A stretch of DNA of 64,000 bases from Dorea_D hominis (GTDB lineage: Bacteria > Bacillota > Clostridia > Lachnospirales > Lachnospiraceae): positions 1-64,000 of the forward strand of contig NZ_JACOOY010000017.1 in the NCBI RefSeq assembly GCF_014287705.1, read 5' to 3'. Made by a program: the position numbers and the translations under genes. Of this stretch, positions 36,415 to 43,925 are shown one piece after another; the first letter of the stretch is position 1, and the number at the start of each line of letters is the position of its first letter. Under the pieces are notes generated by a model. That model saw nothing but the letters and a program-made list of their open reading frames with translations. It was not told the DNA's origin and did no database searches.

Positions 36415-36805
36415 AATGGTAGCACTGGCAAAAGAAAAAAGTGCGGAAATGACGGAAACAGCAATAACAGCTATTGAAACAATGTATAGAAAAAATATAA
36501 AAATTTCAGTTGCTGAACTTACAAAATTAACAGGACTTTCCAGAGGTTTTTTCTATAATAATCCGAATGTGAAACAGGTCATGATGGAATTGAAGGAAAA
36601 ACAACAGGGAATGATATTGCGAAATCCTAAAAGCGATGCTATTGCAAAAGCACAGGAAGCACGGATTAAGAGTTTAGAACAGAAATTATTCGATAGTGTT
36701 CCGAAAAACGAATATGAGAATCTACAGAAAAAATATGAAGAATTACAAGTGAAATATAGTCAAATGAAAAAGGGAACACTGTTGAAGATGTACGACCAAT
36801 TATAG
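36398..36805 (+). CDS. TnpC-like (Tn554 family) accessory protein
   Basis: 135 residues, overlapping the third recombinase by 17 bp. N-terminal helix-turn-helix-like segment (ISVAELTKLTGLSRGFFYNN) and a long C-terminal coiled coil (EYENLQKKYEELQVKYSQ). Tn554 TnpC is a protein of this size and layout that sets orientation and frequency of transposition. Confidence 0.78.
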   Translation: MQKHDKMVALAKEKSAEMTETAITAIETMYRKNIKISVAELTKLTGLSRGFFYNNPNVKQVMMELKEKQQGMILRNPKSDAIAKAQEARIKSLEQKLFDSVPKNEYENLQKKYEELQVKYSQMKKGTLLKMYDQL

Positions 36806-36825
36806 GAAGAAAAGGAGAATATTTT

Positions 36826-37206
36826 ATGCAGAACGAAATTTACGATGAGAAAAATGGACTTACTTATATGTTATGTGGTGATTATTATTTGCCGGAATTG
36901 GCACTTAAAGATATTGAACCAACATATGGGAAATATGGGATGCTTCGTAAAAGCTATTTACAGGAACACAGAAGGGCAAAATATCAAATATTGTTGTTAC
37001 AAGGAAAACTTGTTGAGCATTTGAATCAGATTGATGCAGAAGCAAGGGATAGGGAAGAACAATTAGTAAAACAGATGATGGAGAAACAAGGAATTACAGA
37101 GAAATTAAAAAGACAGGACAACATGGAATGGACTAGGAGGATGAATACCATTTGTCATGATGCAGAAGAGATGATTTTGACGGAAATGATATACACGAAA
37201 GGATAA
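36826..37206 (+). CDS. TnpV family transposon-encoded protein
   Basis: 126 residues. Matches the TnpV pattern: NGLTYMLCGDYYLPELALKD, then GKYGMLRKSYLQEHR, LLLQGKLVEHL and MEWTRRMNTICHDAEE. TnpV is found in Tn4451-like and other clostridial elements; its function is unknown. 20 bp after the tnpC-like gene. Confidence 0.85.
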   Translation: MQNEIYDEKNGLTYMLCGDYYLPELALKDIEPTYGKYGMLRKSYLQEHRRAKYQILLLQGKLVEHLNQIDAEARDREEQLVKQMMEKQGITEKLKRQDNMEWTRRMNTICHDAEEMILTEMIYTKG

Positions 37207-37217
37207 TGAACTGTATT

Positions 37218-37309
37218 GGATAGCAAGAATTTTGCAGCCCGGATAGCAAAAAAGTGGAAGTCCGGATAGCAAAAAAATGGAAGTCCGGATGGCAGGATTC
37301 TTGCTGTCC
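37218..37309 (+). repeat. Four perfectly tandem 23-bp repeats (iterons)
   Basis: Units at 37218, 37241, 37264 and 37287, each 23 bp, each starting GGAT(A/G)GCA and ending in (T/C)CC. Units 2 and 3 differ at one base. Units 1 and 4 differ more and are roughly reverse complements of each other (GCAAGAAT against ATTCTTGC), so the block reads arm-repeat-repeat-inverted arm. There are no spacers. It lies between tnpV and a small membrane protein gene and probably binds a recombinase or regulator, or marks an element end. Confidence 0.8.
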
Positions 37310-37337
37310 GGAAAGATAAAAAAGTGAGGGATTAAAA

Positions 37338-37634
37338 ATGTTGGTTAAGTACATAATAAAAGTGTTTTTGTGTTTGATTCTTGTAGTAATGACATTGATT
37401 TGCTGGTTATTAAAAATTCCTATGATGTTGGGAAATATTTTTCTTTACTTTTTATCAATTATATTTATTCTGACAGGTGTTTTGAGCTATGGATTTGCAT
37501 TGGAATCTGCAAGAGAATGTGGTCGAATGATAATAATTGGGATGGCATTTGGTGCAATACCAGACTTTGTCCCATTTTTGGGAAAAAGTTTAGAGACATT
37601 GGTTGACAAACTGTTGAGTATGATAAATGAATGA
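37338..37634 (+). CDS. Small integral membrane protein of unknown function
   Basis: 98 residues with two or three hydrophobic segments (VFLCLILVVMTLICWLL, IFLYFLSIIFILTGVLSYG, MIIIGMAFGAIPDFVPFLG). It starts 29 bp after the 23-bp repeats, which may control it. No family recognised. Confidence 0.6.
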   Translation: MLVKYIIKVFLCLILVVMTLICWLLKIPMMLGNIFLYFLSIIFILTGVLSYGFALESARECGRMIIIGMAFGAIPDFVPFLGKSLETLVDKLLSMINE

Positions 37635-37881
37635 GAAAGTCGATATGAAAGAGGGCTGTGAAAGGTTCTCTTTTCTTTTTGCAACTGTGAAATGGCAAGA
37701 TAATAACGTTATATACATTGTGTATTAAGTACAGATATTGTATTTCTGCATGATGGGAACATAGGGAGTCCATATAATGGTCGGAATATTAACTACCTAT
37801 TATGGGGTGAGTATAAGGTGTATAGGGTAAAAATGTGTGGACAAATAGAACTGGATATACAGTGAGAGGTGGAAAGTGTGT

Positions 37882-38187
37882 ATGAGGTCAAAGGAAAAAA
37901 TAACAAAAGAAATTGTATTGATTAGATACTACAATGTATTATTTTATTTGTTTTTTGAGATAGGGATAGACGATTTTAAGAAACAATGTTTAGTAAGCTG
38001 GGTGGCATCAGCAGAAGGTATGAGAATGAAACAGATAAAGGAATGGTGCTATTTCCAGCATATTTCATTTAAGACTAAATTTATTTATAGAAAAGATTTC
38101 CCATTTAGAGCTAATTTATGGAATTTATATTCATATGGAAGATTTAAGATTGGTTTAATGCATAGAAAAATAATTTGTTTGTTTTAA
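37882..38187 (+). CDS. Unknown small protein, paralogue of the 20222-20530 gene
   Basis: 101 residues from ATG 37882 (GTG 37876 is an alternative). It shares RYYNVLF, IKEWC, FIYRKDFP and ANLWNLYSYGR with the first-gene product at 20222, about 35 percent by eye. No known domain. The 18-kb distance and the position just outside the recombinase trio suggest a property of element edges or a duplicated insertion hotspot. Confidence 0.6.
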   Translation: MRSKEKITKEIVLIRYYNVLFYLFFEIGIDDFKKQCLVSWVASAEGMRMKQIKEWCYFQHISFKTKFIYRKDFPFRANLWNLYSYGRFKIGLMHRKIICLF

Positions 38188-38385
38188 ACTAAAAGATATT
38201 GAAAATCCACTTTTTTTATAAGATAATGATAACATGATTTATTAAGGATTAAAATTTTGGAGCATCTTCAATTAAAGTGAAAGATTCAGAGAAATCTTAT
38301 ATTATGTACTAAGTGGATATAATGTTAAAAGAAGTTGTGTGTGTAAATTATTAATATAGAGTGGAGAGGGATAGGAGCTGATTTT

Positions 38386-40524
38386 GTGAATAGTAATTTG
38401 AAAATTCTTGGTGCGTTTGAATCTGGAATTAAAACCGATGTAGCAGAGCAATTTGTTCAGAAATTTTTGAAAAAATATGAGAATGTTGAAGGTGAGTTAT
38501 ATTTAGGATATCCAATATATATTGATGAGGTAGCAAATAGAAGAGTATGTGTGGATATGGCATTAGTGTCTAAAATCGGAGTTTATATCATCAATATTTT
38601 AACAGAGCCTGTAGTGAAATATGGGGAAATTCAAGATGATATTTATGCTAAAGTAGAAACTAAATTTAAAAAGCAGAATTTTTTATTTAAAAAGAGAAAA
38701 CTTATTTTTGATTTTTATACTTTAACGTATTCTGTAACACCGATTAAAGAAGAAGAAGATTACCCATTAGCTCAAAATGTCGATGATATAATGGATTTTA
38801 TTGAGCAGACAAGAGAAGAACAAGAATATGGGGATGATTTATACAGAAAAATTTTGTCGGGACTTCAGGAAGCGTATGGGATAAACACCTATAAAGAAAG
38901 AGAAAATGTAGAAGAAGGAACCAAAGCCTATGCAATTAATCAGATGGCATCGTTAATCGAAAAATATGATAGTGCACAAATGGAAGCTATTTTGTCGGAT
39001 GCTACGGGAATTCAACGTATTAGAGGAATGGCAGGTAGCGGTAAAACAATTATTTTAGCAAGAAAAGCTGTAGAATTGCATACAGCACATCCAGAATGGA
39101 ATATAGTTGTTACCTATTCAACCCGATCTCTTAGAGGTCAATTGGAAGCTCTAATAGAAAGGTTTTATGCTGCAAAAAATGATGGTGCTAAATATAATCC
39201 AGAAAAATTGAAAATTATGCAGTCGTGGGGATCAGCAACTTCCAAAGGAGTATATTATGAAGTGTGTTTACGTCATGGTATTGCACCGATGAATTTTTCA
39301 GAAGCTAGAGCGAAATATGGGAAAAGTGCAAATCATTTTTCAAGATTATGTGGAGAATTGTTATCATCAATTAAAAATTTTCAAAAAATGTATGATTGTA
39401 TTTTGATAGATGAAGCACAGGATTTTGATAAAAATTATTTACAATTGTGTTTGAAAATATTGGATAAGAATCAGCGATTAGTATATGCGTATGATGAGTT
39501 ACAAAAGTTGAATGAAGAGGCAATGCCCAATCCAGAGCAAATATTTGGGAGAAATATTGATCATGATACCCCATTGGTTGTTTGCTATAGAAACCAAGGG
39601 AATGCAATAGTAACTGCACATGCCATTGGTATGGGGTTATATCGAAAAGAGGGATTGTTACAATTACCGAGTTCATCATCTGTGTGGGAAGCAATTGGAT
39701 ATGTTAGTGATACTCCTATTATAGAGGGACAAGAAGCAACTTTATATCGGACAAAAGAAACAAGCCCGGAGTTGTTAAAAACCAATCCTAACGAAGTTAT
39801 TCAATTTTGTGGATATAAAAATTATAAAGAAATGTATAAAGCTCTTTTGGACATGTTGAAATCAGATTTAGAGCAAGAACAATTGCTCCCTAGAGATATC
39901 ATGATTATTGATATGGATACGTTTGAATACAGTAAAAATTGTATAAGGTTATCTAATATCCAGTCGGAGTATAATTCGGTTGCTTGGGATGATGAATTTA
40001 ATTATGATGAGGATAAAGAAATATATAAATTTAAAATTCATACAGCTGGAGCAGCAAATCCAGAAGATTTTTTTAGAGAAGATTCGGTTGTTTATTCTAG
40101 CGTAAGAAGAGCAAAAGGTAATGAAACATATATGGTATATATTGTAAATGCTCAAAAATGTGTTAATTCTTTACAAAGAAGGTCGGATAGGAATGCGCTG
40201 TTTACTGCCGTTACACGTTCTAAGGGTTGGGTAAAAGTTTTGGGATATGGAGAAGATATGACGGTCTTGCAAGAGGAATTTGAAGAAATAAAAAGACAAG
40301 ATTTTAAACTCCATTTTGATAAATATCCAACTAAAGAAGAACAAAAGCAAATTTTCTTGAATAATCAAGATGTAGCGGCAAAAGACATACAGACTATCGA
40401 TAAAACAAAAAATTTAATTGGAAAGCTTACGGGAAATGGTAATGTTACAAAAATCCAATTAATGCAAGAGTTATTTGGAATGAGTAAAGAGGAATTGGCT
40501 AAGCTTCTTGAGGGAGGCGAATAA
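38386..40524 (+). CDS. Superfamily I (UvrD/Rep-like) helicase, candidate defence protein
   Basis: 712 residues from GTG 38386 (AGGAG 9 nt before). The N-terminal about 150 residues carry a possible degenerate nuclease-related fold (YIDEVANRRVCVDMALVSK). Walker A GMAGSGKT lies near 215, Walker B ILIDEAQDF near 338, then motif IV/VI-like VYSSVRRAKGNE and NALFTAVTRSKGWVKVLG. A small C-terminal tail follows (IQLMQELFGMSKEELAKLL). It probably unwinds or translocates nucleic acid. The next gene (DUF2290) starts 2 nt after its stop, so the two act together. Confidence 0.75.
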   Translation: MNSNLKILGAFESGIKTDVAEQFVQKFLKKYENVEGELYLGYPIYIDEVANRRVCVDMALVSKIGVYIINILTEPVVKYGEIQDDIYAKVETKFKKQNFLFKKRKLIFDFYTLTYSVTPIKEEEDYPLAQNVDDIMDFIEQTREEQEYGDDLYRKILSGLQEAYGINTYKERENVEEGTKAYAINQMASLIEKYDSAQMEAILSDATGIQRIRGMAGSGKTIILARKAVELHTAHPEWNIVVTYSTRSLRGQLEALIERFYAAKNDGAKYNPEKLKIMQSWGSATSKGVYYEVCLRHGIAPMNFSEARAKYGKSANHFSRLCGELLSSIKNFQKMYDCILIDEAQDFDKNYLQLCLKILDKNQRLVYAYDELQKLNEEAMPNPEQIFGRNIDHDTPLVVCYRNQGNAIVTAHAIGMGLYRKEGLLQLPSSSSVWEAIGYVSDTPIIEGQEATLYRTKETSPELLKTNPNEVIQFCGYKNYKEMYKALLDMLKSDLEQEQLLPRDIMIIDMDTFEYSKNCIRLSNIQSEYNSVAWDDEFNYDEDKEIYKFKIHTAGAANPEDFFREDSVVYSSVRRAKGNETYMVYIVNAQKCVNSLQRRSDRNALFTAVTRSKGWVKVLGYGEDMTVLQEEFEEIKRQDFKLHFDKYPTKEEQKQIFLNNQDVAAKDIQTIDKTKNLIGKLTGNGNVTKIQLMQELFGMSKEELAKLLEGGE

Positions 40525-40525
40525 C

Positions 40526-41182
40526 ATGCCTGCCTCTAAGATGGTAAAGCATATCTTAGATGATATGAAAAAAACAAATGAAGAATTATGGAAAAAGGGA
40601 ATTGTGCGTGATGCAAAAGGAGCATCTGTAAAACAAACAGGAAGTGATTCTTGGGAAATATCTTTTTCGGGGAAAAACGATAGTGGAAGTATTATATTGG
40701 ATAAGCATATAACTGCAACAAGAATTATTGAAGTATTACTTGAAAATTTACAGTATACATTGCTACTATATGATAAAGGCATAATTCAAGCAGAATATGA
40801 AATTTCAAATGATAAAATTGTAAAAGAACGATTAGTTTTTATGAAGAAGCATAATAAAATTTGGGACTTCAAAGAAATTGAAGCATATGAAGCAGAAGAT
40901 AAAGATTGGTTTATGGAGGAAGAAGGAGTCCCGATTATGCTTAGAATTGATTATGCTCCAGATGATCATATTGAAGGCGAACATGCAGCCACTCATTTAA
41001 CATTATCCAATCAAGAATGTTGTAGAATTCCAATTAAAGGAATTGTGACGTTCTCCGAATTTGTTAGATTTGTTTTATTACATTTTTATGATATAAAACT
41101 GGATAAAGCGGTTTTCCGTTTTGATGAAGAAGATACGATTACTAGTTTGGAAAAACAAATGATGCATATAAATTGGATTTGA
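40526..41182 (+). CDS. DUF2290 protein, partner of the upstream helicase
   Basis: 218 residues from ATG 40526 (GGGAGG before it). Late motif MLRIDYAPDDH...HLTLSNQECCRIPIKG...FVRFVLLHFYD matches the DUF2290 pattern (RIDY, HL-x-x, CRIP, Fi-x-FIL-x-xFY). Its role is unknown. DUF2290 genes occur in accessory islands next to helicases; here the spacing of 2 nt and a terminator directly after define a two-gene unit. I infer a defence cassette. Confidence 0.65.
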   Translation: MPASKMVKHILDDMKKTNEELWKKGIVRDAKGASVKQTGSDSWEISFSGKNDSGSIILDKHITATRIIEVLLENLQYTLLLYDKGIIQAEYEISNDKIVKERLVFMKKHNKIWDFKEIEAYEAEDKDWFMEEEGVPIMLRIDYAPDDHIEGEHAATHLTLSNQECCRIPIKGIVTFSEFVRFVLLHFYDIKLDKAVFRFDEEDTITSLEKQMMHINWI

Positions 41183-41219
41183 TTATTGCTCTTGTGATAG
41201 GAATTACATGGCGATTAAA

Positions 41220-41258
41220 ACAAAAAGATATTTCGGTATGATGAGATATCTTTTTTAT
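41220..41258 (+). terminator. Terminator after the helicase-DUF2290 pair
   Basis: AAAGATAT pairs with GATATCTTT over a short loop, followed by T residues. Confidence 0.75.
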
Positions 41259-41298
41259 AAAAGATTTCGGAAATTTAGATAGTGGATTTTGGGGTTGG

Positions 41299-42524
41299 TA
41301 AACGCCAAACCATTCGTCTCTAATCTGCGTAAATGCTAGTTTTTCCTATATTTTCAAGTAGTTTTCAACTTTTATTGAGTTGCACTTATTTCTGGGAATT
41401 TATACTAATCTGCTGGTTTCAAATTTTGCATAATTTGTAAATGAAAATTTTACTGGTATCTGGTATCAATGCTAGACTTTACTTACGCTTATGTGAGATA
41501 TTTATCTTTTTATTATTTTAGTATAGATAATATAAATGAAAAAAATGAATAAGAATATTACTTCTCCCGTTGCTATTCCATAAATAATTTGATTTACTAT
41601 ATCATTGTATGATGAAAAGCAAAGAAAGAGCAAAATGACAAAAACAAAGCTACTTTCTAAAATCATTTTGACATCTTTTGATGTCTTTTTAACACTATCG
41701 ATATATTCCGTTAGTAATACTATAAGAGATTTATTTTTTAAAAAAGTTTCTACAGAAATATACGAACCAATCAAAACACTTATAGCAATACTGGAAACAG
41801 TTAGGTATTCACTTGAACCACATTGTATAGATATTATTCCTCCCGATATTGCAACACAAATATAAGATAATATTATCGCCCAATGCTTATCGCTCACTTT
41901 TAATTCGTTTTTTGGACATATCTTTTCAAAAAATATATTAACTGTCCAAATACTAAACAACAAGTATAATGCACTGAATATGGAACTAAGTTCACTACAT
42001 ACATCATTAAATATCAAAGAAATAAAGATATATGCAAATGAAGACATAAACATAAAAAAACAATATAGTATTTTTTGTGTCGGTGCTTTGATACAATTAA
42101 TCAGTCTATAGACTATTTTTACCTTTTGAAAAACGCAATAGGTAAATAAAAACATTATAAATAGTGTTATTATCAGTGATATAAAATAATATTTATTCAT
42201 ATATCTACACTCCATTCGCTATAAATATTATCAGAATACGGTAACAACTATAAAATAAGTTTATAAATGATCAATATGGATAAGTATATCATTTTCAATT
42301 TACAACTACCATAAAAATCCTTATAAATAGCTTACTTTTTCGGTGTTCTCTGTAACGTATAACTTTGTGAACTGTCTGCGCTTTGGTTTCTTTTATTCTT
42401 CAACCCAGCATCTTCTTGCCTTTACACACCATTCACCATCTGTATCCATATAGTTGTTCCTAATAGCTTTTTAGAATATCTCAGAAATGCGCAGACTAGG
42501 TCTAGGAGAGTGGTTTGACGTTTA
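41299..42524. repeat. Diverged inverted repeats around the membrane-protein cassette
   Basis: Left arm 41299-41330 (GTAAACGCCAAACCATTC...CTAATCTGCG) and right arm 42489-42524, whose reverse complement reads GTAAACGTCAAACCACTC...CTAGTCTGCG. About 27 of 32 aligned positions agree, with a 4-nt gap. The arms bound a 1.2-kb cassette with one leftward gene. They may be ends of a mobile cassette or inversion sites. The rest of 41259-41501 and 42201-42540 holds no convincing gene. Confidence 0.55.
41502..42200 (-). CDS. Multi-pass membrane protein, possible effector
   Basis: 232 residues from ATG 42200 (GGAG upstream). About six to seven transmembrane segments (ISLIITLFIMFLFTYCVF, ILYCFFMFMSSFAYIFISLI, FVFVILLFLCFSSYN). 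No recognised domain. Divergent from the phase-variable cyclase-like gene and between inverted repeats. In Pycsar systems a membrane effector accompanies the cyclase, but those effectors have a nucleotide-sensing part not visible here, so the link is only a hypothesis. Confidence 0.6.
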   Translation of the reverse strand: MNKYYFISLIITLFIMFLFTYCVFQKVKIVYRLINCIKAPTQKILYCFFMFMSSFAYIFISLIFNDVCSELSSIFSALYLLFSIWTVNIFFEKICPKNELKVSDKHWAIILSYICVAISGGIISIQCGSSEYLTVSSIAISVLIGSYISVETFLKNKSLIVLLTEYIDSVKKTSKDVKMILESSFVFVILLFLCFSSYNDIVNQIIYGIATGEVIFLFIFFIYIIYTKIIKR

Positions 42525-42526
42525 CA

Positions 42527-42555
42527 TTGTTTGGGAGCTTGAAATATAGTATAAT
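42527..42555 (+). promoter_or_regulatory. Promoter of the phase-variable cyclase-like gene
   Basis: TTGTTT (42527-42532), a 17-nt spacer and TATAAT (42550-42555). AAGGAG lies 8 nt before the ATG at 42587. Both sit outside the invertible segment. Confidence 0.7.
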
Positions 42556-42586
42556 TTTTAGAAATATTATATAAGGAGAAATTTAT

Positions 42587-43318
42587 ATGGAACACAAATT
42601 TAGAAAAGTAGTGGTAATATTTATTGATATATTAGGTTCTCAAAGTAGGAGTAACTTTGAAGAATGGTATAATATTATGAGCATTTTTAATAAAATGGTA
42701 AAACGAGAAAAGGATTTAGACGAAACTCATACATATCTTTCCGACTCTCTTCAATGCCATCCTTATAATCATAAATGATATACGCACAATCAGAAAAAAC
42801 ATGAATTTCTCTCTTATAAACAACCCTTGTATGAGTTAATGGGAATTGCTTGTTATAATACTGAAAAAGTGTTGTATGAATTTTTGAAAAATGAATTTAT
42901 TGCTCGTGGTGCAATTACATATGGTGAAATGTTCTATGATACTGAAGAGAATATTTGGTTTGGTCCGGCAATGAATCGGGCTTATTTTTTGGAATCAAAG
43001 GAAGCAAGTGTTCCAAGGGTGATTATAGACCCGGAATATGCGGAAGAACTGTATGCATTTAACGAGAAAAAATATCGTGGAGATAGTATACAAAAGATGT
43101 TTAATGGTGAAATTCTTCTTCGTGATACAGATGAGGTTATATATTTGAATTATTTAAATACTGTGAAACAAGGAATGAATCAGATGGAAAGTGAATGGGT
43201 TATAGAAAAAGCTCTAGAATTATGTGATAGAGAAAGAGCCATAAAGAGAGAGTCAGAAAAACTACAGCAATCTATTAAAAAAAAGTATGATTGGTTAGAA
43301 AGATATTTGTTACAATGA
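42587..43318 (+). CDS. Phase-variable class III nucleotidyl-cyclase-like protein, here in the OFF orientation
   Basis: As written the gene stops at TGA 42776 after 63 residues; the rest is open in the same frame from 42779 to 43318. Reverse-complementing 42734-42827, between perfect 10-bp inverted repeats, gives one uninterrupted 243-residue frame. Its motifs then line up with class III cyclases: FIDILG (Asp14), FSDCAYIIYDY (Asp62, only present after flipping), RGAITYGE (107-114) and FGPAMNRAYFLES (125-137), like the two metal aspartates, the G-rich strand and the VNxAxRLE block of the family. The product would be a cyclic-nucleotide synthase-like protein, perhaps PycC-like. Promoter and ribosome binding site are fixed, so switching acts on translation. 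A terminator follows. Confidence 0.85.
42724..42837. repeat. Intragenic inverton: 10-bp inverted repeats around a 94-nt segment
   Basis: Left arm AACTCATACA at 42724-42733 and right arm TGTATGAGTT at 42828-42837 are perfect inverted repeats; flanking bases do not match. Flipping the segment keeps the reading frame and removes the TGA. The recombinase is not identified; candidates are the serine recombinase (23602-25467), the tyrosine trio, or a host invertase. Confidence 0.88.
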
Positions 43319-43344
43319 ATAAGAAAGAGGAAGATTCAACAGAG

Positions 43345-43376
43345 GCAGACTTCGATTAAGGGGTCTGCTTTTCTTT
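43345..43376 (+). terminator. Terminator after the cyclase-like gene
   Basis: GCAGAC pairs with GTCTGC, followed by TTTTCTTTC. Confidence 0.75.
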
Positions 43377-43402
43377 CGCTATTTTTGAAGGAGGTGATGC
43401 AG

Positions 43403-43735
43403 GTGGAGGTAAGTATCCATGAACTTTTAGCGGCGGCAAGGGAGGCGGTGAAATCGGATTATATCAAAGGCGAAAGCATTTTATGTGAAACCAGATATCA
43501 TCCGGATACCCATTACATGGTAGAAATAGAGATGTTAAAAACAGATAACACGCTGGGGAAAAAAGGAGCTTATATCCGGAAATTTTTGACGGAAGATGAG
43601 TATTCTGCCATGCTACAAAAGCAGGAAGAACATCTCATAAAAATAAAAAGACAGGCTATTGTTCAAAAAGGAACATTGCGATATATCCCTCTCCCGGACA
43701 GGCTGGACAGCCACCGGGAGAGGGATATTTTTTAA
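43403..43735 (+). CDS. Conserved small ICE protein of unknown function
   Basis: 110 residues from GTG 43403 (GGAGG 8 nt before); ATG 43397 is the alternative. Basic, with MEVSIHELLAAAREAVKSDY and a conserved central part. First gene of the conjugative half. Its last 17 codons are also the stem of a terminator, so the C-terminus is encoded by the hairpin. Function unknown. Confidence 0.65.
   Translation: MEVSIHELLAAAREAVKSDYIKGESILCETRYHPDTHYMVEIEMLKTDNTLGKKGAYIRKFLTEDEYSAMLQKQEEHLIKIKRQAIVQKGTLRYIPLPDRLDSHRERDIF
43683..43733 (+). terminator. Terminator overlapping the 3' end of the first ICE gene
   Basis: ATATCCCTCTCCCGG pairs perfectly with CCGGGAGAGGGATAT (15 bp), followed by six T; the stop codon TAA lies at its end. 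Confidence 0.85.
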
Positions 43736-43925
43736 CCGGCTGGGAAAGAACAGGGAGTGTTCCTCAAGCAGCAGCGATATCAGAACCCCAGAGTTTCCGC
43801 AGGTTTTGGGGGGTGGAAACTTAGAAAAGTGTTCAAAACAGGCACTTTTGCAACGATCCGTTGCAGTAGAAAAAGGGTTCTTGGCTTTATGCCAGACGAA
43901 AAAATGAAAGAAGGATGTGATTGTG
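43736..43925 (+). other. Non-coding region upstream of parM, possible centromere
   Basis: Contains AGTTTCC/GGAAACT and TGCAACG-ATC-CGTTGCA dyads. In ParM/ParR systems the centromere (parC) lies upstream of parM, so this is the natural candidate. No clear iterated ParR sites were seen. Confidence 0.4.

Noticed and set aside
37218..37309. CRISPR array
   Set aside because: Four 23-bp units without spacers and no cas genes anywhere in the window.
42393..42449. 18-residue leftward ORF (MDTDGEWCVKARRCWVEE)
   Set aside because: Codons look coding-like and AGGA precedes it, but it is too short to support as a gene; possibly a remnant.
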